Below, one piece after another: positions 25,273 to 37,670 of a stretch of DNA of 64,000 nt. The position numbers and the translations under genes were made by a program. Every line of letters begins with the position of its first letter. Within the stretch, counting starts at the first letter, position 1. Source of the DNA: Thelephora terrestris (Eukaryota > Basidiomycota > Agaricomycetes > Thelephorales > Thelephoraceae); contig WIUZ02000013.1 in assembly GCA_015956445.1 (NCBI GenBank), positions 682,001 to 746,000 of the forward strand, given 5' to 3'. The notes under the pieces were generated by a model. It had not been told where the DNA came from, did no database searches, and worked only from the letters and a program-made list of their open reading frames with translations.

Positions 25273-26566
25273 GCAACAGTTACTGTATTCATATCATCAG
25301 TTTACGCCAACTCCGAAGAGGATTGTAAACTCCGCACCGTGCAACGGGAACGAGAACGGCGTGCTTCGGTCGCGGGGAATGGACTACGGAACGGTCGACG
25401 ATGTGACACGAGGTAGGGGTATAAGCAACAGGGGACCAGCGCGTAATCTGTGGTTGGAGCATTGGCCTTGGAGACCGAAGGGGAGCTGAATAATCCAGTC
25501 AGGATATAAAGAGAGGCATGAAGACGGTGATGACAAAGAGGCTGGAGGGTGAATTGGAGAAAGACCCGTGATACCAGCCCCGCAAGCGGTGCGTTATCGG
25601 GAGGAGAACAGCCTACAGGCGACCTGTAAGTATTTGAAGTTTTGAGGTAGGAATCAAAGATTCATGATCAGGCACCCGGAATATTTTGTACAATCATCCT
25701 CATTGAGTTGTATCGTACTCCTAACTTGCTGCTCCGCAGCCCCATGGGTTTCGACCTCGAATCCAGCGGTCTAGTTGGCACCACGGTCATGTTTCCTCAC
25801 GACGGAGACGATATTTTGAACCTGTCGGCAGGGGCAGAACCTGATGAGCGCCATTCCAAAGCGCGAGGGGTTTTCCCGATAGTTCGGCTCAGCGAAGACG
25901 GAGGAGACGCGAACCAACGTCCCTCTGATGGACCGGAAAGAAGCGATGTTGATTTCGGACTCTGTAGAGCGTTTACCTACGAAACGGGTGCTGTGGATTT
26001 TGGCCTAAACCTGTGTGTGGAGGGAGGCGGTTAAATCCCAGAAGCCGTCTCTCGTCGGATAAATTTTGGCCCAGCAAAGTTGCAATTACCGACAACGGGG
26101 TTCGCGGGGTGAATAAGTTGAGGGAAAGTAGGGGTAAATGTATCAGCATCTGGATGTGCCTTAGCAAGGTATTAAGACACGTTCGGAGCCGTTGTAGCGG
26201 GCTTAAAGAAGCCTCCGCAATCCAACAGACACTGTGAAAAATCCTAGGCCTCATAAATCCAATCACCCAAATCGACTGGAATTGTGTTCCCATTTGGTTT
26301 CGGTTTCGGTGCCCCACAACGACTGGATTTTTTAGTCCGGTTCAGTCAGAAGAAGACTCAAACTGTGACTTCAGCCAAATTTCAGTGAATTTTAGTCCCT
26401 AGGGTTTCTACAGAGAGTGGCCGCTCACCCAGCTAAGTGTGGCGGCGATCAGCGACTCGCTCGGATTCAACCCCAACCTGATCGAGTGATCCGGTCGTGC
26501 CTCACACCCGCGTTGTGTTAGGGACCAAGCGTAAGAGACCTCTGCGCCCATCCCACAACTTCCTGG
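25273..26566. other. intergenic, no supported gene
   Basis: About 1.3 kb. A 108-codon frame at 25708-26034 has no recognised domain. The section 26280-26400 has repeated TTTCGGTTTCGG and TTTTAGTCC words, possibly a relic repeat. The AP-2 sigma promoter must lie in the last part. Confidence 0.3.
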
Positions 26567-27258
26567 ATGATCAGGTTCATCCTCGTGCAGGTCAGAGCTC
26601 TTACACAACCCCTTCTTTTCCTCTGACGGTTATCCGCAGAATCGTCAGGGCAAGACCAGACTATCAAAATGGTATGTACCTTACGACGACGACGAGAAAG
26701 TGAGCCGCGGGTCCTATACAGGATACCGACCATCGGAGTTCCTCACGTTCACTTGTAGGTTCGGTTACGTGGGGAGGTGCATAGAGTAATTGCCCCACGA
26801 GACCAGAAGTATCAGTCAAATTTTGTTGAGGTGTGCTTCTTTGGCTGCACTTAGACCATGATGCTAACCAGCACACGAGTTCCGGAACTACAAAATTGTG
26901 TACAGGAGATATGCTGGCCTGTTTTTCTGCGTCTGCGTCGACGCCAACGACAACGAACTCGCCTATCTTGAAGCCATCCATCTCTTCGTCGAGGTTCTAG
27001 GTGCGATCCTCTCGATAACGCGTTCAGCTATTGGAGTCTCATCCAATGCCAGACACGTTCTTTGACAATGTCTGTGAGCTTGACTTAGTATTCAACTTTT
27101 ACAAGGTACGACCACGTCATGCAACGTTCTCGACTCGGTCGCTTACTAATGTCTAGGTCTACGCAATCCTCGACGAAGTGTTTTTAGCTGGGGAAATAGA
27201 AGAGACGAGCAAGGAGGTAGTATTGGCGCGACTTGAGGAATTAGAGAAACTCGAGTGA
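26567..27258 (+). CDS. APS2: AP-2 adaptor complex sigma subunit
   Basis: Small (sigma) chain of the clathrin adaptor AP-2, which acts in endocytosis at the plasma membrane. The gene is split into six or seven tiny exons, and the spliced product is 143 residues, the usual size. Exon 1 (26567-26590) encodes MIRFILVQ. The exon at 26640-26699 gives [20 protein letters not shown]. Later exons give [67 protein letters not shown] and [10 protein letters not shown], ending at TGA 27256-27258. The [10 protein letters not shown] start and the NFVEFRN and DANDNELAY blocks favour sigma-2 over sigma-1 or sigma-3. All junctions are GT-AG. Confidence 0.95.
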
Positions 27259-28135
27259 CCCTCAGGCTTTCATGGTCTTTTTCGCCAACGTAATGCGGCG
27301 GGTGCCCTTCCTACCCCTGCACTTATCCCGTGGAGACCAATTTTGGTACGTGGGGTTCTTGAATCTTCAAATGTGGCGACTAATCCTTGATCAGCTTTCT
27401 GTACTGCGCCTTGTAACATCACCTTCGTCTCTCGAAGTTCGATATACCTACTTCCCAACATGCAGTTCCCTCGAGGATGCTCGGGGCATGCCATCTTCTT
27501 GTTGATCCTGACAATACGTGATCTTATCCTACTTACTGACGTCATCTACGTGCTTTTGTCTCCCGCAATCTGATCACAACGTTTTCGTGTGCCCGGCAGC
27601 AGCAGAGTCCATGGGGAACTATTTCATGACTCACGTTGTGGGCCATCGAACTAATTTATTCAAACGATTCTGGCGACTGGCTCTACCGCCGGTCTTACAT
27701 GCATGGCTGAAGTAGTTGGGACAAAGGGGTGCAAAGAACGCCGAAGTTCTGAATGCTCTTGGCAAAAAAAATGAACGCATGATCAGGTCAGTCGAGATAT
27801 TGCTGCGTGAGTTCTATATCGAATTGCAGGCCTGGCGATGGCAGCTATGGGATCCACTTTCCAAGGGGGACAACGGCGATATTTACGCATATGGTTATCC
27901 ACCTCGTAGTGCTTTGCAGAGATTTTCGCGTCGACACGAGCTTCCGCTACTCAGTATGAATGTTGCATACTACTGGCGTGATTACTAGTTTGAACCTGCC
28001 TGAACCTGCAAAGCAGAAGAGAGAGGATTGATTTGCCACGTGGTTTAGCCGACTAACCCGTGTCCCGATCCATCCTTCTTCCACGTCCACGACACCAAAC
28101 AAGTTGACCAAAGACACCTAGAACCAGGCACAATC
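27259..28135. other. intergenic, no supported gene
   Basis: About 880 nt. A 90-codon frame at 27716-27988 has no domain and no spliced partner that I could find. Confidence 0.35.
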
Positions 28136-29828
28136 ATGGCCGATCCCACTAAAGCTGAAACCGAGCAAGTCTTCAAAATCCTCAAAGCCCAGAAAGGTAA
28201 CAAGGTGAGACAGAGCTACACGGAAGGATTGATAGCAGAGGTTGACAATGTACGCAGACTTGCTTTGATTGCCAAGCTCGAAACCCCACATGGTCCAGCG
28301 TCACGTATGGTGTCTACATTTGCTTAGAATGCTCGAGCGTACATCGGAATATGGGCGTCCACATCAGCTTCGTCAGGCGAGTTCGCTGTATTGTTTGACA
28401 ATGATCCCGAAAGCTGAACTGCCCGCAGATCCACCAATCTGGACAGCTGGCAGCTTAATCAACTCCGTACGATGAAGGTTGGCGGCAACGCTTCTGCCTC
28501 TGACTTCTTCACAAAGCACGGCGGGTCAACCCTGCTGGCAGACTCGGACACAAGAAAAAAGTACACAAGCCGAGCCGCTGAGCTGTATAAAGAAGAGCTC
28601 GCGAAGCGGGTGAAAGAAGATATTGCCAGGCAAGTCTCTAGAAATTGTTTCTTGTGGTAGCCGTGATTCAACATTGAGGCTATAGGTTCCCGACCCGCGC
28701 TTATGTCGAGGGCATGCCAGAAATCACGTCGTCCGCCGATAGCAAAGCCTCCACCGCCAATGACGAAGACGACTTCTTCTCTTCCTGGGATAAACCTGCT
28801 GCTTCTTCCACTAAGTCCACGACGTCTACGCCCGTTCCGCCGCCTGTGATTGGTCGTGCGACCCCACCGCAAAACGCTACACCACGGACCGTCACATCTT
28901 CATCGATCCGGTCGACTTCTACCACAAACACCAGTCGACCGACATCCTCACGTCTGACGTCTTCCGCAACTTCCACCAGCTCTGTTACAAGTACTACCGC
29001 TATAAAGAAGTCTAAGCTAGGCGGTCTGGGTGCTAAGAAGGCTGTTACGCCCTTGGACTTCGAGCAAGCGGAGAAGCAAGCCGCAGAAGAGGCCGAACGG
29101 GTGAAGCAGCTCGGTTATGATCGCCAGAAGGAAGAGGAGGAGGAAAAGGCTCGCGCTCAGAAGAAGGCCCTGGAGTTGAAGTCGACGCCGACAAATACTG
29201 CTACGAAGAAGCCAGCGGAGAACGTCAATACTACCCCACAACCACGCGGTAGTCAACAAGATATGGAACGACTCGGCATGGGCATGAAGAAGCTTGGTTT
29301 TGGCAGCATCCCCACCCAGAAACCTGCTTCTACAAGGTGCGATCGCAGCGCCACCATTCAGACTTTGAACTAAACGCTATTCCCAGCTCCTATTCTGAGG
29401 CCGATAACTCAACCTATGCTCGCGACAAGTTCGGCACTCAAAAGGCTATCTCATCGGACATGTATTTTGGGAGGAACGACTATGATCCTCAGATCGTCGG
29501 CGAGGCTCAGACACGGTTACAGTCTTTCCAAGGCGCTTCTTCCATTTCATCCAACCAGTATTTCGGCCGGGAAGATGAAGAAGGCGATCCCAATGGCCCA
29601 GGAAGCACAGAGGGGTTACTCGGGGATGGGTCTCTCGCTGGCCTGGAATCCGCAGCTAGGGACGTCTACTCGAGGATCGTTTCCAATCCGGATGTGCAGA
29701 ACATGGGAGATAGCATTAGAACTGGGGCAATAAAGGTTTGTGTCCATTCGTCTTTTCTGGACTCGTTCGATGGCGTACTTACCTACCGGTAGTTATCTGA
29801 CTATCTCGCCACAATGTCGGAGCGATAG
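28136..29828 (+). CDS. GLO3: ArfGAP2/3 family GTPase-activating protein (Glo3 type)
   Basis: Stimulates GTP hydrolysis by Arf1 on COPI coats at the Golgi. The six-exon model 28136-28204, 28258-28376, 28429-28629, 28686-29336, 29387-29735 and 29793-29828 gives 474 residues with consistent phases. The ArfGAP zinc finger is C-x2-C-x16-C-x2-C (CFDC...CLEC), followed by [20 protein letters not shown], which contains the arginine finger. Then come [14 protein letters not shown], a Ser/Thr-rich linker, a coiled-coil stretch rich in Glu, Lys and Ala, and two ISS-x2-YFGR repeats (ISSDMYFGR and ISSNQYFGR), the Glo3 motif that marks ArfGAP2/3. The C-terminus is YLATMSER. Two of the five introns (28377-28428 and 28630-28685) need GC donors (GCGAGT and GCAAGT). 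Confidence 0.94.
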
Positions 29829-30626
29829 ACACGAGTAGCTGGGCAGCCCCATCCGGCCTAATCACCTGATCGCTGTCACCTTTCCTCGCACTAAGGATTC
29901 ATTTTGTACGAACCCCTTTTGACGTCCATTCACTTTCGGTTCTTCTTTGGGCGCCATCATATGATATCTCGTCATTTTCTGCAGGCTAGGGCTGGATGAA
30001 ATACCATTATCCTATTTCACTCGTTGTTTTCCTCATTTCCGCAAGTCGCTGCCTTCCGTGAACTATCACCACTCGCCGTTTTCGCTGAATTGATTATTTC
30101 TCCCTTATCGCTTCCCCTAACCTGTAACACAGTGGGCATTGTGGAGTACCCCGTTGCCCACTATGTAAGGACGGTTTGCGGACCAGGGGGAGCTTTCGAT
30201 TTCGTCTTCGCGTGCCTCTTGGTTCATTCCCACTGATCACTGGCGCAGTCCCGTGGCAATGCTTCTGAATGCTGTATTGAAATCACGCTCTATCTAAGAT
30301 ATCCATTGGACCATGGTTCTCGAGGCCATCGTATCGGTGCCACTCAGTTTCAGTCGTAGTTTTGGAGACTTTGGTATTGCGTGGGATCGCACGGGTTACC
30401 GAACGCTTCAAAAATTGTGCCCATCTATGGCCGGGAATTTTGAAAAACCTCTAGTGGTACACACTCATGTCCTCCTGTGTCCTCTTGAAAATCTACTTCT
30501 CGGAGACGGGAGTTTACAGTCACCGAGCGGAGGGGAGGTTCGCCGCTGACGGTCCGCGGTGAAACTGCTTGCTTGTAGTTGCTGGTTACGCTGCTTGCCG
30601 TGCGACGTACTGGGGGCATATCTTGG
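29829..30626. other. convergent intergenic region
   Basis: About 800 nt between the ArfGAP 3' end and the 3' end of the minus-strand membrane-protein gene. Nothing recognised. Confidence 0.35.
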
Positions 30627-32077
30627 TTAAGCCCCGAGCTCACAGCGTTTGTGCTTGTCTGTATTCACGATTGGGTGAGACTGGAATTGTGAGTTTGCGT
30701 TGACTCGAGCGAGCCTCACCTCTGGAACATTTGGGTTATTCGCGTCAACGAGCGTTTGTGGCTCGGACCATTGGAACCGAGAAAGCGATGTTCTGCCGTG
30801 GTCGTGGGACTTGAACCGTTCTCTCATGGCCTGCCTGGAGTTTATGGTGTGCATCAGACTGAGCGCGTAGACTTTGCCTGTGATAACGATGAAGAACAGG
30901 GATAAGGTTTGTTCGAATGGGTGATTCCGGGCCTGGTTTACCTCGGCATGAGTTGAACTCTCTCATGACCATCGCACGACGAGACACTCACGCTACTCGG
31001 GTCCGCGCTGTAGGTTCGGTTCAGCGCCGCCGCGACGATGATGAAGACGCTGGGTAACAGTGCCGACGACAGGACGGTCCTGGTTATCCAGCTCAGCGTT
31101 TTGTCCAGGTGAGCAATGCCGCTTCTGAATTTCCATAACGAATACAGCACTTGAAGAAGCGTGCGTGAGGCGGTTGATTATCGGCGTCGTTGGGTGAGGG
31201 TGTGTAACGCTTACGAATGGAGGTGAGGCTGAAACAAAGGACTTGTCATAGTTAGCGCCCAGTCCACTCGAGATAAACGCACGTATTCTCCTACCAATCG
31301 ATCCGAACAACCATACCAACAACAGTATCATGACCTGGTCGGCGGGGCCAACATTAATTGATGTAAGCGGACGAGAGTAATTCACTCACCAGCCTTCCCA
31401 GCGTCTCGTTCAGGTCGACGGCGACGGCGACGGACTGATAGGACATAGATTAATCAGGGTCTACTTGGGGCGAGGGCGGAGGTTCGCTTACGATGATGAT
31501 GATTGCGATCAAGACGATCGCGTTTAGTGATGAGAGTGTCCATAAGACCCAGCGGTTGTTGTTCGTGGCCTTTGAAACGGGGGTGAATAGCGATGTTCCG
31601 ACCACAACGGGTCACTGACTTTCCAACACCGTCTGATGAGATAGGTATGGCAAAGGGCGCAAAGCACTCCGTTCAGGAATAGGTCGGCCGCGGTCAGGGC
31701 TTTGAGCAGCGTCTGCACTGGGCGTCAGCACAGTGGAAATGTCCGAGGTGGCAGTAGCTACCGTGTTGCTGTGGCCGCCGCGAAGAAGGATAACCGTCCA
31801 GGCTTTGTAGCTTATGTACGTCGTCTGCGCGCTTAAGTTTCCCGCGGTGAGTTTCCAAGATACGGGTTGAATCCTGCAGAGAGAGCACGAACAAAGATAC
31901 AACGACAATGCTGCCCACGTAGATTTTCATGGAAAGGGAATCGAGGTGGTAGTAGTTCTCATAGTACCTGCCAACCTGAGATGTGATGATTCCTTGGATG
32001 AAGGAGTGTAAGAGGCCGCTTGTGAGGAGGATCCCAGGACTGTATTTGTCTTCCTCGGCGGTGGATGTCGGGGGCAT
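30627..32077 (-). CDS. DUF6534-family seven-helix membrane protein
   Basis: ATG 32077 begins MPPTSTAEEDKYSPGILLTS. Several hydrophobic helices follow (SFIQGIITSQVG, KIYVGSIVVVSLFVLSL, a block near ADLFLNGVLCALCHTYLI, MILLLVWLFGSIG, TVLSSALLPSVFIIVAA), separated by short introns. The diagnostic block comes last: EQTLSLFFIVITGKVYALSL then MHTINSRQAMRER, which has the FFIxGKxYxxSLxxxxNxR pattern of DUF6534 (spliced after a DPSSV donor). The cytosolic tail is polar and ends at 30627. These proteins are abundant and highly variable in Agaricomycetes. Their function is unknown, although the topology resembles receptors. Exon borders in the middle are approximate. It is divergent from a DUF6533 gene, with starts about 700 nt apart. 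Confidence 0.75.
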
Positions 32078-32774
32078 GAGTGTGTGTTGGTCGTTGGAGA
32101 CGGTCTTTGAGAAGGTTCATGGTTCTGTCGATTGGGGCGTTGAGCCTGCGCTGTAACGTTTGGTTTCAAACACCATTCCGTCGATCGATCAAACAAACAC
32201 CCGCGGCGACTCCCACAGGCCTGTGGGCTTTGATTGCGTCCGCCTGGAGGGCTCACCCTGGCGATGTCAATGGTAGTGGGACAAGGGGAACCTGACGTTC
32301 CATCTATCCTGAAAGACAGCGCGCAACAACTCGTCGCGGAGGAGCACGTCCTTGCCAAAAGCGGTTCCAGGGACTACAGGTCAATTGCACGGGGCAGTTG
32401 CGGGAGTTCACTGCGATTTCAATCCGTTCAGTTGACTGACTGTGATCGCAGTGAATTTCCTGGAACGGAAGATGATCCCGGCTCGTTCCAGGTGCACAGC
32501 TTGAATAATTGAGTACAGCCGCCAGCGGCAACCGATTCTCCGACATCATGTCATTGATTATTTGGCAAACCCTTAAATGATGTATGTTTCACCCCGGGCG
32601 ATGTGCCTGCTACCAGTGCTGGCAATGGTCTTCCAATCCTTATTTCTACCACGCTCGACTTTGGGTTGATAGAACCCCCTTCCCACTCCTTCTCATCGCG
32701 TCGCGCGCAAGACCGCCGACAAGGGGCCCTTTCATCAAGGAACAATACGCTGGCGTATTCGGATCTCCATTTCC
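32078..32774. other. shared promoter region of two divergent membrane-protein genes
   Basis: About 700 nt between the starts of the DUF6534 and DUF6533 genes. No supported coding sequence. It could carry a bidirectional promoter, but no specific site was recognised. Confidence 0.35.
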
Positions 32775-34604
32775 ATGGCTGGCAGTCTCGAAGACTACAT
32801 TCGTGCGCTGGAGCATAGGCAGATCGTGGATGTGAGTCTCACTTTTTCAATTCTTCCCTGCGACGGTTGATTGAATGTATAAACCAGATTGTATACAGTA
32901 AGAACGAGCTGGGACTTCTATTGATGTACTCGTTGACAAGCCGCTCCTCCCTCAGTTGTATCCGCAGCGATTCTTGTGTGTCTTCGTGCCATTTCCAGGG
33001 CGTTCGTCAATTAACGTACCTTTTCATAGCTTTATGACCTGATCCTGACGCTCCATCTTGAAATTTCGCTCGTCTGGTTTTCGAGATGGAACTACACCAA
33101 GGTTTTGTATCTTCTGACGAGATACATCCCATTTGCAGCAAACGGGTTGATCCTGTACAGTGAGTATCGTGATTCCTTCTACTTTAACCACCGCGCTTAG
33201 CACCAACCACGGACTAACGGAACTTTACACAGGTCATCTGTCTTCCGGTGCATCAGCAACAATATGCAGTAACTCTTTCCACGCAGCCGGATGTGAGCCT
33301 CATGTCTGTGGTAGTAGGGTGTGTGAAATTAATTTCATTTAGGGTTGTATCTCGCGGGTTTGGATCTAGCAGAGGGTGCGCATCGAATCTGGTCGGATGG
33401 CATAACGAAATTTATTCCCTTCAGTCATCCTTGCGATTCGAACCTGGGCATGCTGGGGACGAAACAAATGGGTCGGCATTGGTCTCGCGTTATGGACCTT
33501 ATGCTGTCAGGTCCCGTCTGTGATATTCTGGTACAAGTTCCTGGCTTCTCTCCGATGTGAGTTTCTCAGCCACCAGCATCGAGTCAAAGGCTGACTCTTG
33601 CAACAAAGTTGGCTCCCCGGTCGCAAGCATGCAGTTGAACAATTGTTTCGTCGTCGACTCCAACCGATTTTTGTGGGTAGACTGGCTCGTATTCTTATTG
33701 GGGGAGGGTGGTAATTAATTGTGTATTATCGAATCCTGCATCCGTGCGCTGATCAATGTACCAGTGGCCCTCATCCTCATGGTCATCTTCGCCTACCGGA
33801 CTTGTAGTCCCTTTCCTCTCTTGTGTGCGTCTACCTCTGACACTAGGTCTTACAGCCCGCGAAGGCAACAACACACCGTTGGTCAAGCTCATCTACCGAG
33901 ATGGTTCGTTCGTTCCTGTGTCCCTAGCATAACCCTGCGATCTAACCGGTTCCCTGAACAGGTATAATCTTCTACGTCTACCTTTTCTGTGAGAATTTAT
34001 CGCACCCTAGCAGAGACCGCTTTGACATTTTGTAGGTGTGACCTCAATCAATATTTCCCTGACGCTCACTCTCGATGTACGTTTATTCCATACTTTGAGT
34101 GTTTGGCGCCGACTCATGACAAATGTAGAACGCATTTGTTGCATTGGTATCTCCGTAGGTTTCATGTCCAGCTACGAGTCGAGCTCCGTTCTCAAAGTTG
34201 TCAACAGAGTCCAAAGCGCGATCCACTCGGTACTAACCACACGCATCATCCTGAACATTCGCGAGGCTGCATCGCGGCGGCGTGATGACTTTTCGTCCGA
34301 CCTTCACCTGTCTGAGACAAACTCTCATGCCTCCAGACCCCGAATGGATTTTGCAGAGAACCAGGCCTTGACTCGCTCTGGTGGTGATCAAGAAGGCGAC
34401 AGGTTCCGATATCTGGAAAGATACGACGGCGGTTCGAGCATGGGGAGGAGCGAGATGATGTCCATCTCGACCCGCACTGTGGTTTCACACGTTACTCTAC
34501 CGGTGACACGAGACGCGAGGGGGAAGAAGGTTGTAGGTCGAACGGAGCTAGATGACGATGACGATCTGGACTCGATTCGGACTTCCCCTGAAGATTGGGT
34601 GTAG
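32775..34604 (+). CDS. DUF6533-family polytopic membrane protein
   Basis: ATG 32775 begins MAGSLEDYIRALEHRQIVD. After an intron, tiny exons give VSAAIL then LYDLILTLHLEISLVW, followed by FSRWNYTKVLYLLTRYIPF. Together these are the DUF6533 signature (YDxLLT...EIxxVWxxxW...KxLyLLxRY). More short exons carry hydrophobic helices such as ALINVPVALILMVIFAY. The last long exon (about 34038-34604) has the HSVLTTRIILNIREA block typical of the C-terminal end of this family, then a polar acidic tail ending EDWV. Many introns make the middle uncertain, and the outer ends are better supported. Function is unknown, and a receptor-like role is often suggested from topology only. It pairs head to head with the DUF6534 gene upstream. 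Confidence 0.75.
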
Positions 34605-34805
34605 AAATGTATTATGATCATGTCACAGATAATGCTGAAAGCCTTGAGAATGTCTATTTGAAGCTTCTTACGAGATAACGCAGCCCGGTATGTCGTAAAT
34701 GGTGAAGCCATTCCCTGTGGACGGAGTTAACGGGAAACGCTTGATCACGTGCTCACGCGACCTGAAAGTTGAACATTGAGATTCGCCATAGCACATGCCG
34801 TCATC

Positions 34806-37396
34806 ATGCACCCACCATCTTCTGCCTCCACTGGGACACACCTCACGACTTCAAGAATCCATAGGATTTTACGACCTCTCAAAACGAAATGTGCAGGCTT
34901 CGTTTCCGCCGTGGCATCGGCGGGTGGAAAATCTACCGGAGGCGTAAGGATCACCTACGGTTCGCGCAACAGGATCTCAAGGACAAATTCTTCTTCTTCC
35001 TCGTCAACCGGTACCCATGAACCCCCGCCGTTGGCTGTTCTGCCTCCCCCAGAGCAAATGCATCACTCCAAATCCGCTTCACAATACGATTCGACCGGGA
35101 ATCAGCTAGCGCTGTCGAAGAACATTTATGGGATCAGGGACACGTTCAGGAACGTTATCAACATCGCATTTGGAGGCGCGTGGAATGATTTCTTCACGCG
35201 AGGTTATGGTCCTTCTGCCGCGTCTGCCCATAATCCTGCTTCGAGTTCAAATGGGCGAGTAGTCAGTTTGGCTGGGCTTTGCGCGATAGTCGTTGGAAGA
35301 GAGCTGGGGACGGGCCCGGAAGGTGACGGGGAGCAGGAGGAGGGAACTGCAGAGGATGAGGAGGAAGAAGCGACGAGGTGGGTGGATGAGATCTATGAAG
35401 AGATCCCTTTCCACGTTCGAAGGTGAGTTCTACTCTGATATTTGAAGTCGCCGTGCCTGGTGTTTACTAAGACTTCAGGTGGGCCGTTGTGTCGCATGCA
35501 CTCCAGATAATCCTCCGGTCGTGTCCACCCCATCCGACGCTACTCCACCTGCTACTGGAGGTCTTGATAACACACCCCCATTCTTCTCACACGATACCGC
35601 TTGCCGAGACGGTCCTGCAGTCTTTGATAGCTGCCTCTTTTACATCCCCGAGCAATCCTACCGCGATAGCCCCCCTCCAGCCACCCATCTGCCACGCTGC
35701 CCACCCCGCCTTCCTCACCTCCCTGCTCACCCTATGGTGCAGCTCCAGTTTCGGCGATAGCGAAACCTTCCTTTCCATCCTCCTCAACGTCTCGGTATAC
35801 GGAACTTCTGAGGCTTGGACCAGTAAAGCGGTCTCGAGCTTCGCGAAGGTACTTTCCAAGGGCAACTTCAACTCACTTGTTCGAATGGCCACTTGCCTTA
35901 TCGACATCATAGCTCAGTCCAAGCACAAAACCTCTAAAGTGGACAAACGGCCGGCAGAGCGGAGGATGGCTCTGCTTCTTAGGTGGTTACAACAGATCTT
36001 GGATCGGCTTGTTTATACGGATTACGTCGAAGGCGATACCGAACTGTGCCTGAGGTGCCTGGAGCTGGTATCCGTGTACTTCGAGAGCGGTCTTGCGAGC
36101 AGGCTTCTGGCTGGAGGTGGAAAGCCAGCCAACGAAGTGGACGGTACGATGATCAATATCACAGCTTGGTTCTTGGCCGTTTTTCCTCCCGCGTTTTCCC
36201 CGGTCGAGGACGCTAGACGCCTTATCCGATACCTACAAACCTCGAACGCGAGACCCGCGATCTTCACTCCCCTAGTCACTCGATTTTTCGAAAGCGTTTC
36301 GGACGACGAGGTGCCCTGGGACATGCTCGTTCAGTTGCATTCTTTCGCTTCGGCTCTGAACTCGAACGAGCTGTATGAGTTAGAGTTGTCGATGGTCAGG
36401 CAGATACGGGAGGAATTCCAGAGCGTGTTCGAGGTCACTTTGGCGTATGAACCAGAGTACGAGCAGATTATGGGGGATCTCCAGAGGTCAATCGAGAGTG
36501 CCGAGGCGGGTATCGCTGCTGCTGGACCTCTCAACGCCCGAGCATCCTCTAGCCAACTGATATCTCCCGCTGTTACGCCCCTCGTTCATCGCCAGAGGTA
36601 TCTTCCGTTGCCTATTTCGTTTCGGTCTTCAAGACGCACCCACCGAACGAATTCCTCACCGACTCCATGCCGCCAGCGCTCCCTGTCACAATCACCGCCT
36701 TCATCTCCAATTTCGTCGAAATCCAAGTCGCGAACGAACACACCCCCAACACCCAACAAACATCGACACGTTCCCCCACCGCCCAAGTTTTCTTGCCCCT
36801 CCCCCCTTCCTCCTCCCTCTGACACTCCCTTGAAGAAACGCAAACGCGCGATGGCTTATGTAGAACTCACCCCGTGGATTGTGAAGAAACGACGTATGCT
36901 CGCGCAGGGACAATCTTATACCGCGGAGAATGTTCGTGCACCCCTCATGGATTTTCCGCATCCCATACTTTTCGGGGTGCGGAAGCACAACCCTCGGATG
37001 CAGGTTCCAGTATATCCCCAGGACCGCCCAGTCAGGGTGGTCGGAGAGGAGAGACACAGCAGCGCCGATACAGCCAGCTCGTGCTCCCCGAGTTCCTCAA
37101 GAACAATGCTCATCGCCTCGCGGAGATACGGCCGCGCTCCGTCACCCTCTCCTGTCCCGTGCGGCGGCGAAGACGACGATGTGCCTGAGACATCAGAGGA
37201 ATCCACCTCGGACTCGGATACAGGAAATGGTGAATCCGATCCCAGCGAAGAGGACGAAGACGAGCCGGTCGTCCTACCGACCTCGGATGATCCTCTGAAC
37301 TTGTTCGCCCTTCCAGACTCTTCCCCTAGAGTCAGACTTGTGCGTAACAAGAGACTGAGGCCGTTGTCACGCTTGAGGCTTGCGTTCTCCCCTTGA
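34806..37396 (+). CDS. conserved unknown protein with helical-repeat-like core
   Basis: The start was chosen at ATG 34806 (MHPPSSASTGTHLTT), the first in-frame ATG. An intron at about 35423-35478 joins EEIPFHVRR to WAVVSHALQ. Residues 1-200 are Ser/Gly-rich with an acidic patch (EQEEGTAEDEEEEA). Residues 210-560 are Leu-rich helices without long loops (WTSKAVSSFAKVLSK, MALLLRWLQQILDRLV, CLRCLELVSVYFES), resembling an alpha-alpha superhelix. The C-terminal 280 residues are disordered, with Pro-rich and basic stretches (KKRKRAMAYVELTPW, possible nuclear signals) and a long acidic stretch (SEEDEDEPVV). The total is about 840 residues. No family recognised. Nuclear location is an inference from the basic motifs. 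Confidence 0.7.
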
Positions 37397-37670
37397 CCCC
37401 ATTTAGGCTTGTTTTACCTCACAAACAACTAAACGGTTCTGTCATCTGGGTTTTCATCATCTGTGTATATATCATCACCCGAGTATATCCTCCTTCATCC
37501 ATCGCACCCATTATCCGTACCGGATCTCAGCCTATCATAATGTTATGTACCACCAGTGTTTTCATACAATACTGAAGCGACCCCACGCTCCTGAAGGGGC
37601 TGGGTAAATCTCATGAACATGGGTCCTTGGGATTAGTGTACATGAAGTGAATGACAGAACGCCAAACCGA

